Positions 1 through 7,968 of a stretch of DNA of 24,087 nt are shown one piece after another. The notes under the pieces were generated by a model, which was given only the letters and a program-made list of their open reading frames with translations, had not been told where the DNA came from and did not search any database. This DNA is from a virus. Location of the stretch: the IMG/VR virus record IMGVR_UViG_3300031720_000018, positions 1 to 24,087 of that record; one strand, written 5' to 3'. The position numbers and the translations under genes were made by a program. Position 1 is the first letter of the stretch. The number at the start of each line of letters is the position of its first letter.

Positions 1-274
1 AGGAGATGTAAACCTTGCTCCCAGTGTTGTCATAAGAGATGCATGTCGTATCGGGAGAACAGACCGCCAGCGTATCCGGTACAGGCGTGAACGTTACGCC
101 ATTATCCGTGCTCTTATAGGCCATTGCCTCATAACTCAGATCGGCCAACTGCTGCGTGCAAAAATACCACAGCGTCGTGAAGTTCTTGAACGGCCCCATA
201 TTGCCAAGCGCGCGCGTGGCTACTGGATAGGTCAAACCCGAAAGCGAATTAGGCGCTGTTTCTGGTATCGGCAT
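1..274 (-). CDS. Tail/fibre-like protein with Asp-box motif (partial, runs off left edge)
   Basis: Only the first 91 codons are present; the reading frame is open to the window edge. The ATG overlaps the TGA of the upstream gene by one base (TGATG), the coupling pattern used throughout this operon, so I read it as a separate gene rather than a frameshifted tail of its neighbour. Residues 53-62 read YKSTDNGVTF, which fits the Asp-box/BNR consensus SxDxGxTW apart from the last residue and nearly copies YKSTDDGAAW in the upstream gene. Asp-box repeats occur in sialidase-like beta-propellers. The protein is probably a tail or receptor-binding component made late in infection, but the functional part lies outside the window. 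Confidence 0.7.
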   Translation of the reverse strand, partial: MPIPETAPNSLSGLTYPVATRALGNMGPFKNFTTLWYFCTQQLADLSYEAMAYKSTDNGVTFTPVPDTLAVCSPDTTCISYDNTGSKVYIS

Positions 275-1839
275 CAGATGATCGAGCGCGTTCCAGGGCA
301 ACGCCCCGCGCTGCAACTCCCCGTACTCGCTGTCGCTCCTGTGGAATCCGTAACTGTGATCGTAAACGAAAACGGCCCCGTAGCTGAAGGCGTTCCTGTA
401 ATCTCCCCCGTTGATGCGTTCAGGCTCAAGCCAGTAGGCAGAGAGCCCGAAGTCACCGCGAACGTATATGGCCCCGTACCGCCCGTGACAATCACGAAGG
501 AATCATAGGGCGTCCCCACGATATAGATTGGGCTGGGGCATCCTGCACTAAAAGTCCCCGGTGGAGGCGTGGGACTACCCAGCAGGATCGGAGGCCATGT
601 ATAAAGCGTAGCCGTGGGAGTGCCGGGAGATTCGCTTGCTTCGGCGTTAATCCAGAAGAAATATTGGGGGTCCGTATCGCTGGTAGCGACTCCCGTATCG
701 AGAAATTGCCCAGGAGCACTCCATCCGCTTCCTAGCGATGTGGAAACGCTGTTCTGGTAGGTTGTGGTTCCCCCACCGTCATCCAATGCCCAAAGAAGAA
801 CGAACAGCCCCTCCGTTGGTGGCATTGTGGCCGCGAAGAATCCGCGATGGACCGGAAAGCCTGCATAGATTACCGTAAAGGGATCGGCGATGGGTCCCGC
901 AAGCCGGGGAGATGAAACGATATCGCCTATGTTGGTGGTATGAATCGCCACTGCCGTAAATACCGGGGCTGCCATGGGAGTGCCCACCAACACAGTCATG
1001 GTGCAAACATCGGAACCGGGCGTGTGGGGGTTTGATTCTTCCAGGATGGGGAAAGCGACCGAATCACTTCCGCTGTCGTAGATTCCCGGATACAGAACCG
1101 GCCATGAAAGCGTAGTGTCATTCACCTTTGATGCGTCGAGCAGCGCCGTTGCTGCAACGCCCAAGGCCCCCGCCGTTACGATGGAATAGAACAATGAAAC
1201 GCGAGTTCCGTTGGAGCTTCCTACGCCCGATGTAGCAGCCCAATTGGACCAGAAGATTCCGAAGGTCGTTCCAACCGTGAGGATATTCTCGCTTACTCCG
1301 CGATCAACTCCCGCATTGATATGGGTTGCTCCGCTCCATGAGCCAGAGGTATAGAACTTGTAGTAGCATTCCGCCGTTGTCTGCGCAAGGTTGATATCAG
1401 TCCAGCTTAGGAGAATGTCTCCCCCTGCCGTGGCCGCTATGTTGAATGCCTGATCCCCTAAATTGTCTCCTGCGATGGCGATACTGGGGTCATTCGTCCC
1501 GTTGTACGCCTCCGCGATCATGTCGTAACTGTCGGTCAGAATTGCGTCATCGGTGTCCTTCTCATAGGCCACATAGATGATGTCTCCTTGGCGCGAGGCA
1601 CAGCAATATAGATTAAACTGCGGACCAGTGGTCAGAAGCGCCCAGGCGGCCCCATCATCGGTACTTTTGTAGATGTTTACCTGCGGCTTCAGCGATCCAC
1701 TGTCGCGCTCTGAATAGACCGCATACCAGTTATTATTGGAAGCCTTGAATGACCCGAGGTGCCCTGATGCGACGAACTGGCCTGCATTCGTGGCGCTGAT
1801 GTTGATTGGGCCGACATTAGCGACGAGTGGCGTAGGCAT
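274..1839 (-). CDS. Tail protein: Asp-box propeller-like region plus C-terminal putative Ig domain
   Basis: 521 residues. An Asp-box-like motif YKSTDDGAAW lies at 57-66, followed by a long beta-rich region poor in charged residues. The last ~90 residues, from about 433, match a putative-Ig (He_PIG/cadherin-like) domain, with the hallmark SGSLPTGLSLNASTGEITG and then GTPSATGPFSFTITVTD. Such domains are common on phage fibres and virion surfaces, where they bind carbohydrate or extend the fibre. The ATG overlaps the upstream stop as TAATG, and its own TGA overlaps the next ATG. It lies two to three genes after the gp10-like gene, where tail needle or fibre genes are expected in P22-like phages. 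A virion-surface role is inferred; no enzyme active site is recognisable. Confidence 0.7.
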   Translation of the reverse strand: MPTPLVANVGPINISATNAGQFVASGHLGSFKASNNNWYAVYSERDSGSLKPQVNIYKSTDDGAAWALLTTGPQFNLYCCASRQGDIIYVAYEKDTDDAILTDSYDMIAEAYNGTNDPSIAIAGDNLGDQAFNIAATAGGDILLSWTDINLAQTTAECYYKFYTSGSWSGATHINAGVDRGVSENILTVGTTFGIFWSNWAATSGVGSSNGTRVSLFYSIVTAGALGVAATALLDASKVNDTTLSWPVLYPGIYDSGSDSVAFPILEESNPHTPGSDVCTMTVLVGTPMAAPVFTAVAIHTTNIGDIVSSPRLAGPIADPFTVIYAGFPVHRGFFAATMPPTEGLFVLLWALDDGGGTTTYQNSVSTSLGSGWSAPGQFLDTGVATSDTDPQYFFWINAEASESPGTPTATLYTWPPILLGSPTPPPGTFSAGCPSPIYIVGTPYDSFVIVTGGTGPYTFAVTSGSLPTGLSLNASTGEITGTPSATGPFSFTITVTDSTGATASTGSCSAGRCPGTRSII

Positions 1840-2603
1840 TATGTGCTCAATCCTAACGCCGCAGCAGTAGGCGGAACTGGAATCAAGTTCACCAAAGCCG
1901 GATCAGCGTTCACCGTGGTCGCCCGCACTGCCGATACGATCATCTGCTCCCACCAGAATTTGAACACTTGCGGAGAGCCATCCCAGAGCACATCAAACGA
2001 CGGATCAAGCATCCGATAGAAGTTCCCCGTATGCGCCGCCCGCACCATGCCGAAATATGATCCGACCTTCTGCCCTGTCTGTGAGCGCGAGAGCGTGAAT
2101 ACCTGCCCGTTTACGGCTACGATTTGATCGATTTCGTACTGATACCGCCCATTCACGAGCGCCGGATCGTCCCAGATGATGTAATCCCCCACCGCGAACA
2201 CGCGATTGTAGATGCTTGTGCCCGTTACGGGAGCCGTAATCGTCACCGGGTCCGTCAGCGCATCAATGGTGCCCGTGGCAAACCAGAGCATGTCGGTGAT
2301 ATCGAGGGATGGGGCTTCAAAGCGCAGTAGTTGCAGATTGGTGGCCCCGCCCAGCGCATTCAGGCGATTCGTTACCGGGACGGCCCAACCCGGTCCCCAA
2401 GCGCGCGACATCAGATTCGCCCCTGTCGATGCCTGCGCATCGCCCGTGGCCGTTGATGGCTGGCCAATTACGGGCTCTTTTAGCTGCGGATAGATTACGG
2501 GAGGCGCATTCTTAATTAACTGCTGGACCGCCTGAATCTCAATCGTGAGCGTGCCGGGAAGCGCGGGAGTTCCGGCGCGAACCGCAAAGGACAGATCAGG
2601 CAT
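1839..2603 (-). CDS. Hypothetical structural protein downstream of gp10-like gene
   Basis: 254 residues, no family recognised. The ATG at 2603 overlaps the stop of the 35-residue gene by 8 bp (ATGCCTGA), and its TAA overlaps the next ATG (TAATG), so it is translated as part of the tail operon. The central part (about residues 130-190) is beta-rich, with a segment reading VFAVGDYIIWDDP followed by QYEIDQIVAVNGQVFTLSRS. This resembles small beta-barrel 'surface/valve' modules seen in phage structural proteins. Aromatic residues cluster near 210-225 (FKFWWEQM). No signal peptide or membrane segment is visible. Position suggests a tail or adhesin-associated virion component; function is otherwise unknown. 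Confidence 0.65.
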   Translation of the reverse strand: MPDLSFAVRAGTPALPGTLTIEIQAVQQLIKNAPPVIYPQLKEPVIGQPSTATGDAQASTGANLMSRAWGPGWAVPVTNRLNALGGATNLQLLRFEAPSLDITDMLWFATGTIDALTDPVTITAPVTGTSIYNRVFAVGDYIIWDDPALVNGRYQYEIDQIVAVNGQVFTLSRSQTGQKVGSYFGMVRAAHTGNFYRMLDPSFDVLWDGSPQVFKFWWEQMIVSAVRATTVNADPALVNLIPVPPTAAALGLST

Positions 2604-2703
2604 GATAAGCTATCCCTGAGGCGGGCAGGACGTTGATGTTCATAACGTGAGCACCACGCGTGGCGTTATGGGCTATAGATAATCCCCGCTTCACTTTACC
2701 CAT
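2596..2703 (-). CDS. Small 35-residue protein, tail operon
   Basis: A 35-codon gene fits exactly between its neighbours: its ATG at 2703 overlaps the stop of the gp10-like gene by 8 bp (ATGGGTAA), and its TGA overlaps the start of the next gene by 8 bp (ATGCCTGA). A GGGGG stretch immediately precedes the ATG. The product starts MGKVKRGLSIAHN and has no Cys pair or clear membrane segment. The matched overlaps at both ends are the main argument that it is real, because without it there would be a 92 bp gap in an otherwise gapless operon. Function unknown. Confidence 0.5.
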   Translation of the reverse strand: MGKVKRGLSIAHNATRGAHVMNINVLPASGIAYHA

Positions 2704-4519
2704 CCCCCGGCAGTGATTCGATATAGGCGTCCGCGATGACGATATCGAGCGGCTCGCAGCAGGACCACTCAAACACGCGATCACGCGCACGTCCCAAGTG
2801 ATACCACTCGACCATCTTTTTATACTGGCCCACGGTCCCCATCGGCATATCGAGGTAGGAGCCCCACGTATAGCCGCCGTCATTTGAGATACGCAGGCTG
2901 CACACCGGGGTTAGTGTAGGTGGACACGCCCCGGTAAGCATGTGCATCCTGAATCGGGTATAGAAGTGCCATTTCTTTTCATCCACCAAGTGCGGGCACA
3001 CGCGAATCCTGCGAATGCAATTGCAGTTCTCATCGACGTAGATCATCGATTGCAGATAGAGATTTCCATTATTCGGATCGCCCACGCAGTGCATGTCGGC
3101 AGTGAACCCGTGGTAGCGCCCACGATCCGCATGGAACGCCGCGCCATCCCAGGACAGGCGCTTATGCCACCCAATAGCGGGACCGATGGTTGAATCGTAC
3201 ACCCATGTCTCATCCGGGATCGGAAAATGGAAGCAGGCGAATACATGGCCGTTCTCGACATAACTATAAATGCTCGCTCCGCTCATGTCGAAGTTAGACC
3301 AGTGATTCTCAATGGCGTGATTCGAGATGCGAACCGGCGTAGCTCCCTGAAGCTGCCAAGCCGTATATTCACCGCGTGCATCGAAACCCAGCCAGATTAC
3401 CGTCCCATCCATCTTGCAAATTACCCACGGATTGACGATCCCGGTATCGATGACGCCGCCCCCTGGCAAACGCTGAAAGGGAAACAGCGCATTCCCGGTA
3501 TTCTGCCATAACTCGGTCGTCTGTGAGCCCTGGAGCGCCAGAATCTCATAGGCCGCGAACACGTTCATGATCGGATCAGGACTGGATTCCTTAACGCCGA
3601 AATCGAGCGGATTCCAGATGTTCGGATCGTTCAGGTTCGAGATGTAGAACGTGCGCCGCGCCGGGTCGGGATAGTTGGGAGCCAGCGAAATGATGATATA
3701 GCCATCCATGTAGGTGGCCGAGCGCACAAAGATTTGATCGTTGATGGCGCTGTCGATGTCTGTGCCGTTCAGCAGGTAAACCAGCCATGCGCCTGCCGCC
3801 ACGGTGTTAATGTCGATACTGAAGCCTGAGCCATTGCCTTCTTGCGGTCCCGCTACCGTAGTCTGGTTGTTTGCCGAGATGCCGTATCCCGTGCCGCCCG
3901 TGAGCGAGTAGGAGGTTACGCCGCCCATGCCATCCACGCCCGTGATGATATAGCGCGAGTGGATCAGCCCGCCCAGGATCATGCCGGTGTCGCCAACCGC
4001 GTAGCCCACGCCCGCGCTATTGACGCTTGATGCGGTGATGGCGAAGCCCCATGCTGCAAGGTAAGCATTCCCGTTGGGCGTGATCGCCATCAGGAAGGTA
4101 GGCTGGAACACGATCAGATTGACCGGGAATAGCTGCCCACCCGTTCCGTTGATGACTTGCTTATCCAGCGTGCCGATAGTGGTTGCCACGCCCTGTGAAG
4201 TGGGACCTACTGGCGTCTGCCCACGCACGGCATAAAGCGTTTTACCGCCCACTGCAAAGAAGTGCGGATCGCCAGCCCCGCCGAATGTCGCCGGGTTGCT
4301 GGGCTCGGTTACAGTCGAATTGGCGATTGCGGCGATAGGACCGTCAGAGAGCGTGCAAAATAGCACCTTGCCCGGAGTAGCGATTAGCTGGTAATTAACC
4401 GGGCGTGCCGCGCCCATGCCGGATTCGATGCGCTCCAGGCACAGGTTGATAAGATCCTCGCACTCCCCCACTTTTCCACGTGAAACAAACGACGGCCCCA
4501 CGAATCCGAATGATGGCAT
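2696..4519 (-). CDS. P22 gp10-like packaged-DNA stabilisation / tail accessory protein
   Basis: 607 residues, longer than P22 gp10 (about 470). In P22-like phages gp10 closes the portal after packaging and connects to the tail needle and tailspikes. Family-typical features are an N-terminal segment giving the molecule's 'trajectory' (LINLCLERIESG), the mid-protein ALQGSQTTELWQNTGN and FPFQRLPGGGVIDTG, and a C-terminal RISNDGGYTWGS (an Asp-box) followed by EWYHLGRARDRVFEWSCCEP. That arginine-rich tail is highly characteristic of gp10 homologues. The extra length comes from a Gly/Thr-rich insert around residues 140-240 (GVGYAVGDTG, GGTGYGIS). The ATG directly follows the TAA of the HNH gene, with AAGGCG as SD inside that gene. 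In P22 gp10 directly follows gp4; here an HNH gene separates them. Confidence 0.85.
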   Translation of the reverse strand: MPSFGFVGPSFVSRGKVGECEDLINLCLERIESGMGAARPVNYQLIATPGKVLFCTLSDGPIAAIANSTVTEPSNPATFGGAGDPHFFAVGGKTLYAVRGQTPVGPTSQGVATTIGTLDKQVINGTGGQLFPVNLIVFQPTFLMAITPNGNAYLAAWGFAITASSVNSAGVGYAVGDTGMILGGLIHSRYIITGVDGMGGVTSYSLTGGTGYGISANNQTTVAGPQEGNGSGFSIDINTVAAGAWLVYLLNGTDIDSAINDQIFVRSATYMDGYIIISLAPNYPDPARRTFYISNLNDPNIWNPLDFGVKESSPDPIMNVFAAYEILALQGSQTTELWQNTGNALFPFQRLPGGGVIDTGIVNPWVICKMDGTVIWLGFDARGEYTAWQLQGATPVRISNHAIENHWSNFDMSGASIYSYVENGHVFACFHFPIPDETWVYDSTIGPAIGWHKRLSWDGAAFHADRGRYHGFTADMHCVGDPNNGNLYLQSMIYVDENCNCIRRIRVCPHLVDEKKWHFYTRFRMHMLTGACPPTLTPVCSLRISNDGGYTWGSYLDMPMGTVGQYKKMVEWYHLGRARDRVFEWSCCEPLDIVIADAYIESLPGDG

Positions 4520-4948
4520 TTACGCCTTGCCAACCTTTCTGGCATAAGCGGCGTTCATTCTTATCCGATTGCAGGCCAAACAAGAAAGTTTTGGGCCGGG
4601 GCGGTTCTTGCGTTTATAAAGCGCTCCATGGATTGCATAGGGATGTCCCCATTTGCAGGCATCTTTCTTCTGTGCGCGCTGACAATTGACCTGCCCGGTA
4701 ACGGCCTCTAGGTGCTGCGGGTTGCAACACAATTTAACTCTACAAAGATGGTCAATCTCCAAGCCTTGGGGAATTTCCCCTTTGAACTCTCGATACAGCG
4801 CCCTATGGGAATACTCCCGTTTTCTGTCAACGGATATTTGCCCGTAGCCAGCCGCCGTAATATTCCCTAACCATAACCAGCATCCAGAGATAGGCTCGGG
4901 TAAAATATTGGCATGAACACGATCAGGAAGCATGTTGGATATTATCAC
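4520..4948 (-). CDS. Free-standing HNH homing-type endonuclease
   Basis: 142 residues. Motifs in order: GCWLWLG (23-28 region), GYGQISV, an HRALY helix (49-52), GEIPQGLEIDHLCR with the catalytic His of the HNH at 67, CCNPQHLEAVT (74-84) and an Asn at 88, then a C-terminal Cys cluster (CKWGHPY near 98-104; CLAC near 123-126). This is the typical layout of phage HNH_3-type homing nucleases with a trailing zinc site. Such enzymes cut one strand or both of intron-less/uninvaded relatives and spread themselves. The start is a GTG at 4948 with GGGAG four bases upstream. It lies between the gp4-like and gp10-like genes, ending on the base before the gp10 ATG, so it appears to have inserted neatly without damaging either neighbour. 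Confidence 0.9.
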   Translation of the reverse strand: MIISNMLPDRVHANILPEPISGCWLWLGNITAAGYGQISVDRKREYSHRALYREFKGEIPQGLEIDHLCRVKLCCNPQHLEAVTGQVNCQRAQKKDACKWGHPYAIHGALYKRKNRPGPKLSCLACNRIRMNAAYARKVGKA

Positions 4949-4971
4949 ATAACTCCCATCTATTCAAGAAC

Positions 4972-5949
4972 TTAGTATGGCACACCGGCCAAAAGTAGGC
5001 CCCAATTACATTCAGGCACGTTGCTGCCCCTGCCTTGCGAGAAATCGTTGCGAAGCATCGGCATGGGCGCGTTTACGGCCTTGATCTTATCGCGCGCAAT
5101 CTTCGCTTGGCCCAGGAGCCATTGATGGCTTACCTTGTTCACTGCCAGATTGTGCGTCACCATCGGCCACAAGCGGGCGGCTAATGTATACGTAATCGCA
5201 TCCTGGTAGCCAGGCGGCTCCATCACGACCGTCGATAGGCTTGTCGGGGGCGTCAAGAATCCCCAGGTAAATATCTCCAAACTGTTGCCATTGAGCGGAG
5301 GCCATACGTTGATGACTCCCTGCGGGAATTGCGGGTCGTAGTAGAAAACAGTTGTAACGTTGATGGCCTGCAACTGTATCACGCTAATGTTCGCCCACTG
5401 CTCGACGCTAATAGGCGAGAGCGGAATACGGGTGGGCTGCGATGCGTTTACGGATGTCATGTATAAGTTCATCCGTAAAATAGCCTCGGGGCGGGGACCG
5501 CTGAACGAAGGAGGAATCGTCAGCGTCACGCCACTCCCCGAGGCCGTCGCGGCTAGCGACAGAGTAATGCTCGTATTGACCGTTAGGGCCGTAATATAGC
5601 TGTTCGCTGGAATCCCGGTGCCGGTCACATACTGGCCGACATATAACCCATTCGTGTTAGCGACGGCTACCACCTGAGAGCTTATGGTCGTGTCACCCAA
5701 GACGGTGAACGAAGGACCGATGGACCATTGGACGTTCTGCCCGTAGATCCCGTTCAGGCTGCGATTGGTCGAGCAAGAATAGATGAAGTCCGGGATGGTG
5801 TAGTTCAGTGTCCGCTCGGCGTTCCAGTTGTCATACATCGCCTGATACTCAGCCAAGGCGTCCGAGAGAAGCTCGGGATTCGACATGTATCCAGGGCGTA
5901 GAGCGCCACACTTGCGAAGCGCAGTATAGATGCGATCTTGTGCCTGCAC
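4972..5949 (-). CDS. gp4-like head-completion (tail accessory) protein with beta-rich insert
   Basis: 325 residues. The N-terminus (ALRKCGALRPGYMSNPELLSDALAEYQAMYDNWNAE, residues 10-45) matches gp4-type adaptor proteins that bind beneath the portal and begin tail assembly in P22-like phages (P22 gp4 is about 166 residues). The C-terminal half has GYQDAITYTLAARLWP (about 246-262), the other conserved helix of the family. Between residues about 80 and 148 an inserted block reads TNGLYVGQYVTGTGIP and ITLSLAATASGSGVTLTI, a beta-rich module found in many unrelated phage proteins. Start is GTG at 5949, directly after the TAA of the paralogue upstream, with AAGGG as SD. The downstream end abuts the HNH gene. 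Role by homology and position, not shown directly. Confidence 0.75.
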   Translation of the reverse strand: MQAQDRIYTALRKCGALRPGYMSNPELLSDALAEYQAMYDNWNAERTLNYTIPDFIYSCSTNRSLNGIYGQNVQWSIGPSFTVLGDTTISSQVVAVANTNGLYVGQYVTGTGIPANSYITALTVNTSITLSLAATASGSGVTLTIPPSFSGPRPEAILRMNLYMTSVNASQPTRIPLSPISVEQWANISVIQLQAINVTTVFYYDPQFPQGVINVWPPLNGNSLEIFTWGFLTPPTSLSTVVMEPPGYQDAITYTLAARLWPMVTHNLAVNKVSHQWLLGQAKIARDKIKAVNAPMPMLRNDFSQGRGSNVPECNWGLLLAGVPY

Positions 5950-6681
5950 TTAAGCCCTTGGCGCTCCCGGCTGCGGGGGCGGCTGCAACATCTCGGCTCC
6001 GGGTTGTAGCATGCGATTATTTTTGTTCATTTCGCGGATGCGCAGTTCGGACTTCTCGCCTAGCATTGCCACCTCCTGGGCGATCTGCTGCGGGACCACC
6101 ATGCCAAAGCGCGGGATCAACCGCCATGCAAGCGCATACTGGATCGCATCGAGGTAGCCCTGCGGCACGAAATAGGTGCCATTGAGCGTCCACGTTGTAA
6201 ACTCAGCCCCGGTGATTAACTGGAGCGTGGGCGTGGTCGAAGGGACAGGCCACAGGTAGATCGTGACGAGTCCCGTAGCTGAGATTACATTGAAATCGGG
6301 GTATACCTCGTCAGGGGTGACCGCCGAAGCAGCCAGGTCGTTATGCGCGAAATATCTCTCCGCGTTGACGATCTCGATCTCGTTGCGGCTTCCATCCGAT
6401 GCAACAATGAACGCCTGGAAGATTTTGCTGGGCGCTGGCGTGGCGAACGCCCCGGCAGGCCCCACCGTGTAGCTGGCCGTTGCCGCCGTGAGCGCCTTGG
6501 TGATCGACTGGAGGCCAAAAATTAGGCCGTTATCGATCCCCCAAGCGTTCCACATCCCATTGAGTTCGTAGAGCCCGTCCTGCGATTCAGACGCCGATGG
6601 AACCCCGCCAGCCTCTAAAATCCCTAGGATAATGAGGGCGGAATTGACCATCTGCTGGCCGGTTACGGCGATAGTAGGCAA
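5950..6681 (-). CDS. gp4-like head-completion protein, first of two tandem paralogues
   Basis: 243 residues. The N-terminal MVNSALIILGILEAGGVPSASE..GLYELNGMWNAWG (about 11-49) and C-terminal PQGYLDAIQYALAWRLIPRFG (about 172-192) match the same gp4-like architecture as the next gene, but without its insert: here YTVGPAGAFATPAPSKI is continuous. The C-terminus is Pro/Gln-rich (LQPPPQPGAPRA). Start is an unusual TTG at 6681, chosen because a strong AGGAGGG lies about six bases upstream and no ATG follows nearby in frame except M11. The family forms a ring under the portal; two copies suggest either two stacked rings or a divergent second role. Confidence 0.7.
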   Translation of the reverse strand: MPTIAVTGQQMVNSALIILGILEAGGVPSASESQDGLYELNGMWNAWGIDNGLIFGLQSITKALTAATASYTVGPAGAFATPAPSKIFQAFIVASDGSRNEIEIVNAERYFAHNDLAASAVTPDEVYPDFNVISATGLVTIYLWPVPSTTPTLQLITGAEFTTWTLNGTYFVPQGYLDAIQYALAWRLIPRFGMVVPQQIAQEVAMLGEKSELRIREMNKNNRMLQPGAEMLQPPPQPGAPRA

Positions 6682-6696
6682 TGCGCCCTCCTGAGA

Positions 6697-7248
6697 TTAG
6701 TTCTTGGGATCGGTTGCGGCGTCTTCAAGCGCCTGCATGCGTTCGAGCAGCCGCGCGGTCTGATCGCGCAAGGTGGCCAGTTCGCCGTCTTTCTCGCGCA
6801 ATTCGCGCTGCAATGCGGCCTTTTCCTGCCGGGGATCTTCGAGATGCACCGCAGGCTTCGGATAGGGTGCCATGCGGTACCCCTTGGCCAGAAGCGCGTC
6901 CAGTTCCACTTGGTCGATGGCTACGGCTTCGCCCGCCTCGCAGAGGCCGATAGCGGGCTTTTTCTCGGCATGGTAGACCATTACCGGGAAGTTCTGATGC
7001 TCATAGGGCGCACGGGGATCATCCTTGTCTACTGGCACGTTCTTGTTCCCCCTCTCATCGACGGTGTCGATGCCGCTGATGTTTAGAAGCTGCCCCGCCT
7101 CTTCCTGATGGTGGCGGTTGAACTTCGCTAGGCTTTCCTTGATACCCCCGGTTTTCATGTCTCCCCGGTAGGCTTGGATCACTGCCATATCTTCATCCTC
7201 CCTGTTCGGATTTCTGGAGTAGGGCGCAGGAACCTGGATGATTCGCAT
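6697..7248 (-). CDS. Hypothetical phage protein with C-terminal coiled coil
   Basis: 183 residues from ATG 7248 (GAGAGG upstream), or 163 residues from ATG 7188, which has the stronger Shine-Dalgarno (GGGAGG at 7197-7202). The second start begins MAVIQAYRGDM. The body includes NFPVMVYHAEKKPAIGLC and a segment LDALLAKGYRMAPYP, which I know from hypothetical proteins in phage head modules. The last ~45 residues (from about EKAALQRELREKDGEL) have heptad-like Leu spacing and high charge, predicting a coiled coil. It lies between the decoration-like gene and the first gp4-like gene, so a head-associated role is likely, but I cannot name a function. Confidence 0.65.
   Translation of the reverse strand: MRIIQVPAPYSRNPNREDEDMAVIQAYRGDMKTGGIKESLAKFNRHHQEEAGQLLNISGIDTVDERGNKNVPVDKDDPRAPYEHQNFPVMVYHAEKKPAIGLCEAGEAVAIDQVELDALLAKGYRMAPYPKPAVHLEDPRQEKAALQRELREKDGELATLRDQTARLLERMQALEDAATDPKN
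7197..7202 (-). promoter_or_regulatory. Strong internal Shine-Dalgarno favouring ATG 7188
   Basis: On the minus strand GGGAGG lies eight bases before the ATG at 7188, inside the longer reading frame that starts at 7248. It is the best SD in the immediate region and may set the true start of the coiled-coil protein gene, or give two protein forms. Confidence 0.45.
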
Positions 7249-7260
7249 GCGCCCTCTCGG

Positions 7261-7959
7261 TTATACATAGCTCGGCGTGAACTTACCGGCATTGGAATCC
7301 CACGCAAACGTGAGGTTCCGATTGACGACGGCAGTGCCAGCCAGCGCGATGTTGCCTGCGGTGGTCCAGGTGAATGTGCCGTCCGGGATGACCGTGAACG
7401 ATCCGCCGGTGAAGCCCACCGGCAAAGTGAACCCCGTAATGGCCAGATTGCCTGTGATATGGAACAGCGGTCCCGAAGGCAGAACCACGCCAGCAGCTGA
7501 AGCTACCGCAGCGGTCACGCCGGGGCCGGCGGTGGTATTGCCGAAGCCGGGGACCCACAGACCATCGACCGACCGCAACCACTGGTTTCCGTTGGTGACG
7601 TTGATCCATGGGGTAATCGGCACGTTTACCGCCGTGACCGAACCCACCGGATCGTACTCGAAGAACGACGGGCCGAGCCCGATGGATTCGTTCCCCGGTG
7701 ACTGGCCGATGATGACATAGGCCCCGCTGATGAACGCCTGCCGGAACAGCGAGTTTCGGGTTACGGTAACAGCCACCCCGTTGATGGCGATTACATCCAT
7801 GAGTTCGCCCCGCGTGGTTTCGGGGTTAATCACATAGAGTTTCTGATTGATGCCTCCGTTGGCCGGGGCATAGATGCCCGAGCCAGAGGCGACGGTTAGC
7901 TGGTTGGATTGATTGTTCAGTGCGGCTGCAAGAGTCGTTGATGTCAGTGCGATGCTCAT
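7261..7959 (-). CDS. Probable head decoration / minor capsid protein
   Basis: 232 residues immediately downstream of the coat gene (9 bp gap, SD AAGGAG before the ATG). The N-terminal half (LTVASGSGIYAPA, LYVINPETTRGELMDVIAING, VTVTRNSLF) reads as a beta-barrel that commonly begins phage decoration-type proteins. The C-terminal ~75 residues (FHITGNLAITGFTLPVGFTGGSFTVIPDGTFTWTTAGNIA, shown here only as landmarks 165-205) resemble a small beta-sandwich module widespread at the ends of phage minor capsid proteins. There are few Cys or charged residues, as expected for an extracellular virion protein. Assignment rests on position next to the coat gene and beta-rich composition; an adhesin role is an alternative. 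Confidence 0.6.
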   Translation of the reverse strand: MSIALTSTTLAAALNNQSNQLTVASGSGIYAPANGGINQKLYVINPETTRGELMDVIAINGVAVTVTRNSLFRQAFISGAYVIIGQSPGNESIGLGPSFFEYDPVGSVTAVNVPITPWINVTNGNQWLRSVDGLWVPGFGNTTAGPGVTAAVASAAGVVLPSGPLFHITGNLAITGFTLPVGFTGGSFTVIPDGTFTWTTAGNIALAGTAVVNRNLTFAWDSNAGKFTPSYV

Positions 7960-7968
7960 AATGTCTCC

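Noticed and set aside
1-274. Frameshift joining the edge gene to the 521-residue tail protein
   Set aside because: The TGATG overlap matches other joints and the ATG sits at the exact overlap, so two coupled genes is simpler; still worth checking with the sequence to the left.
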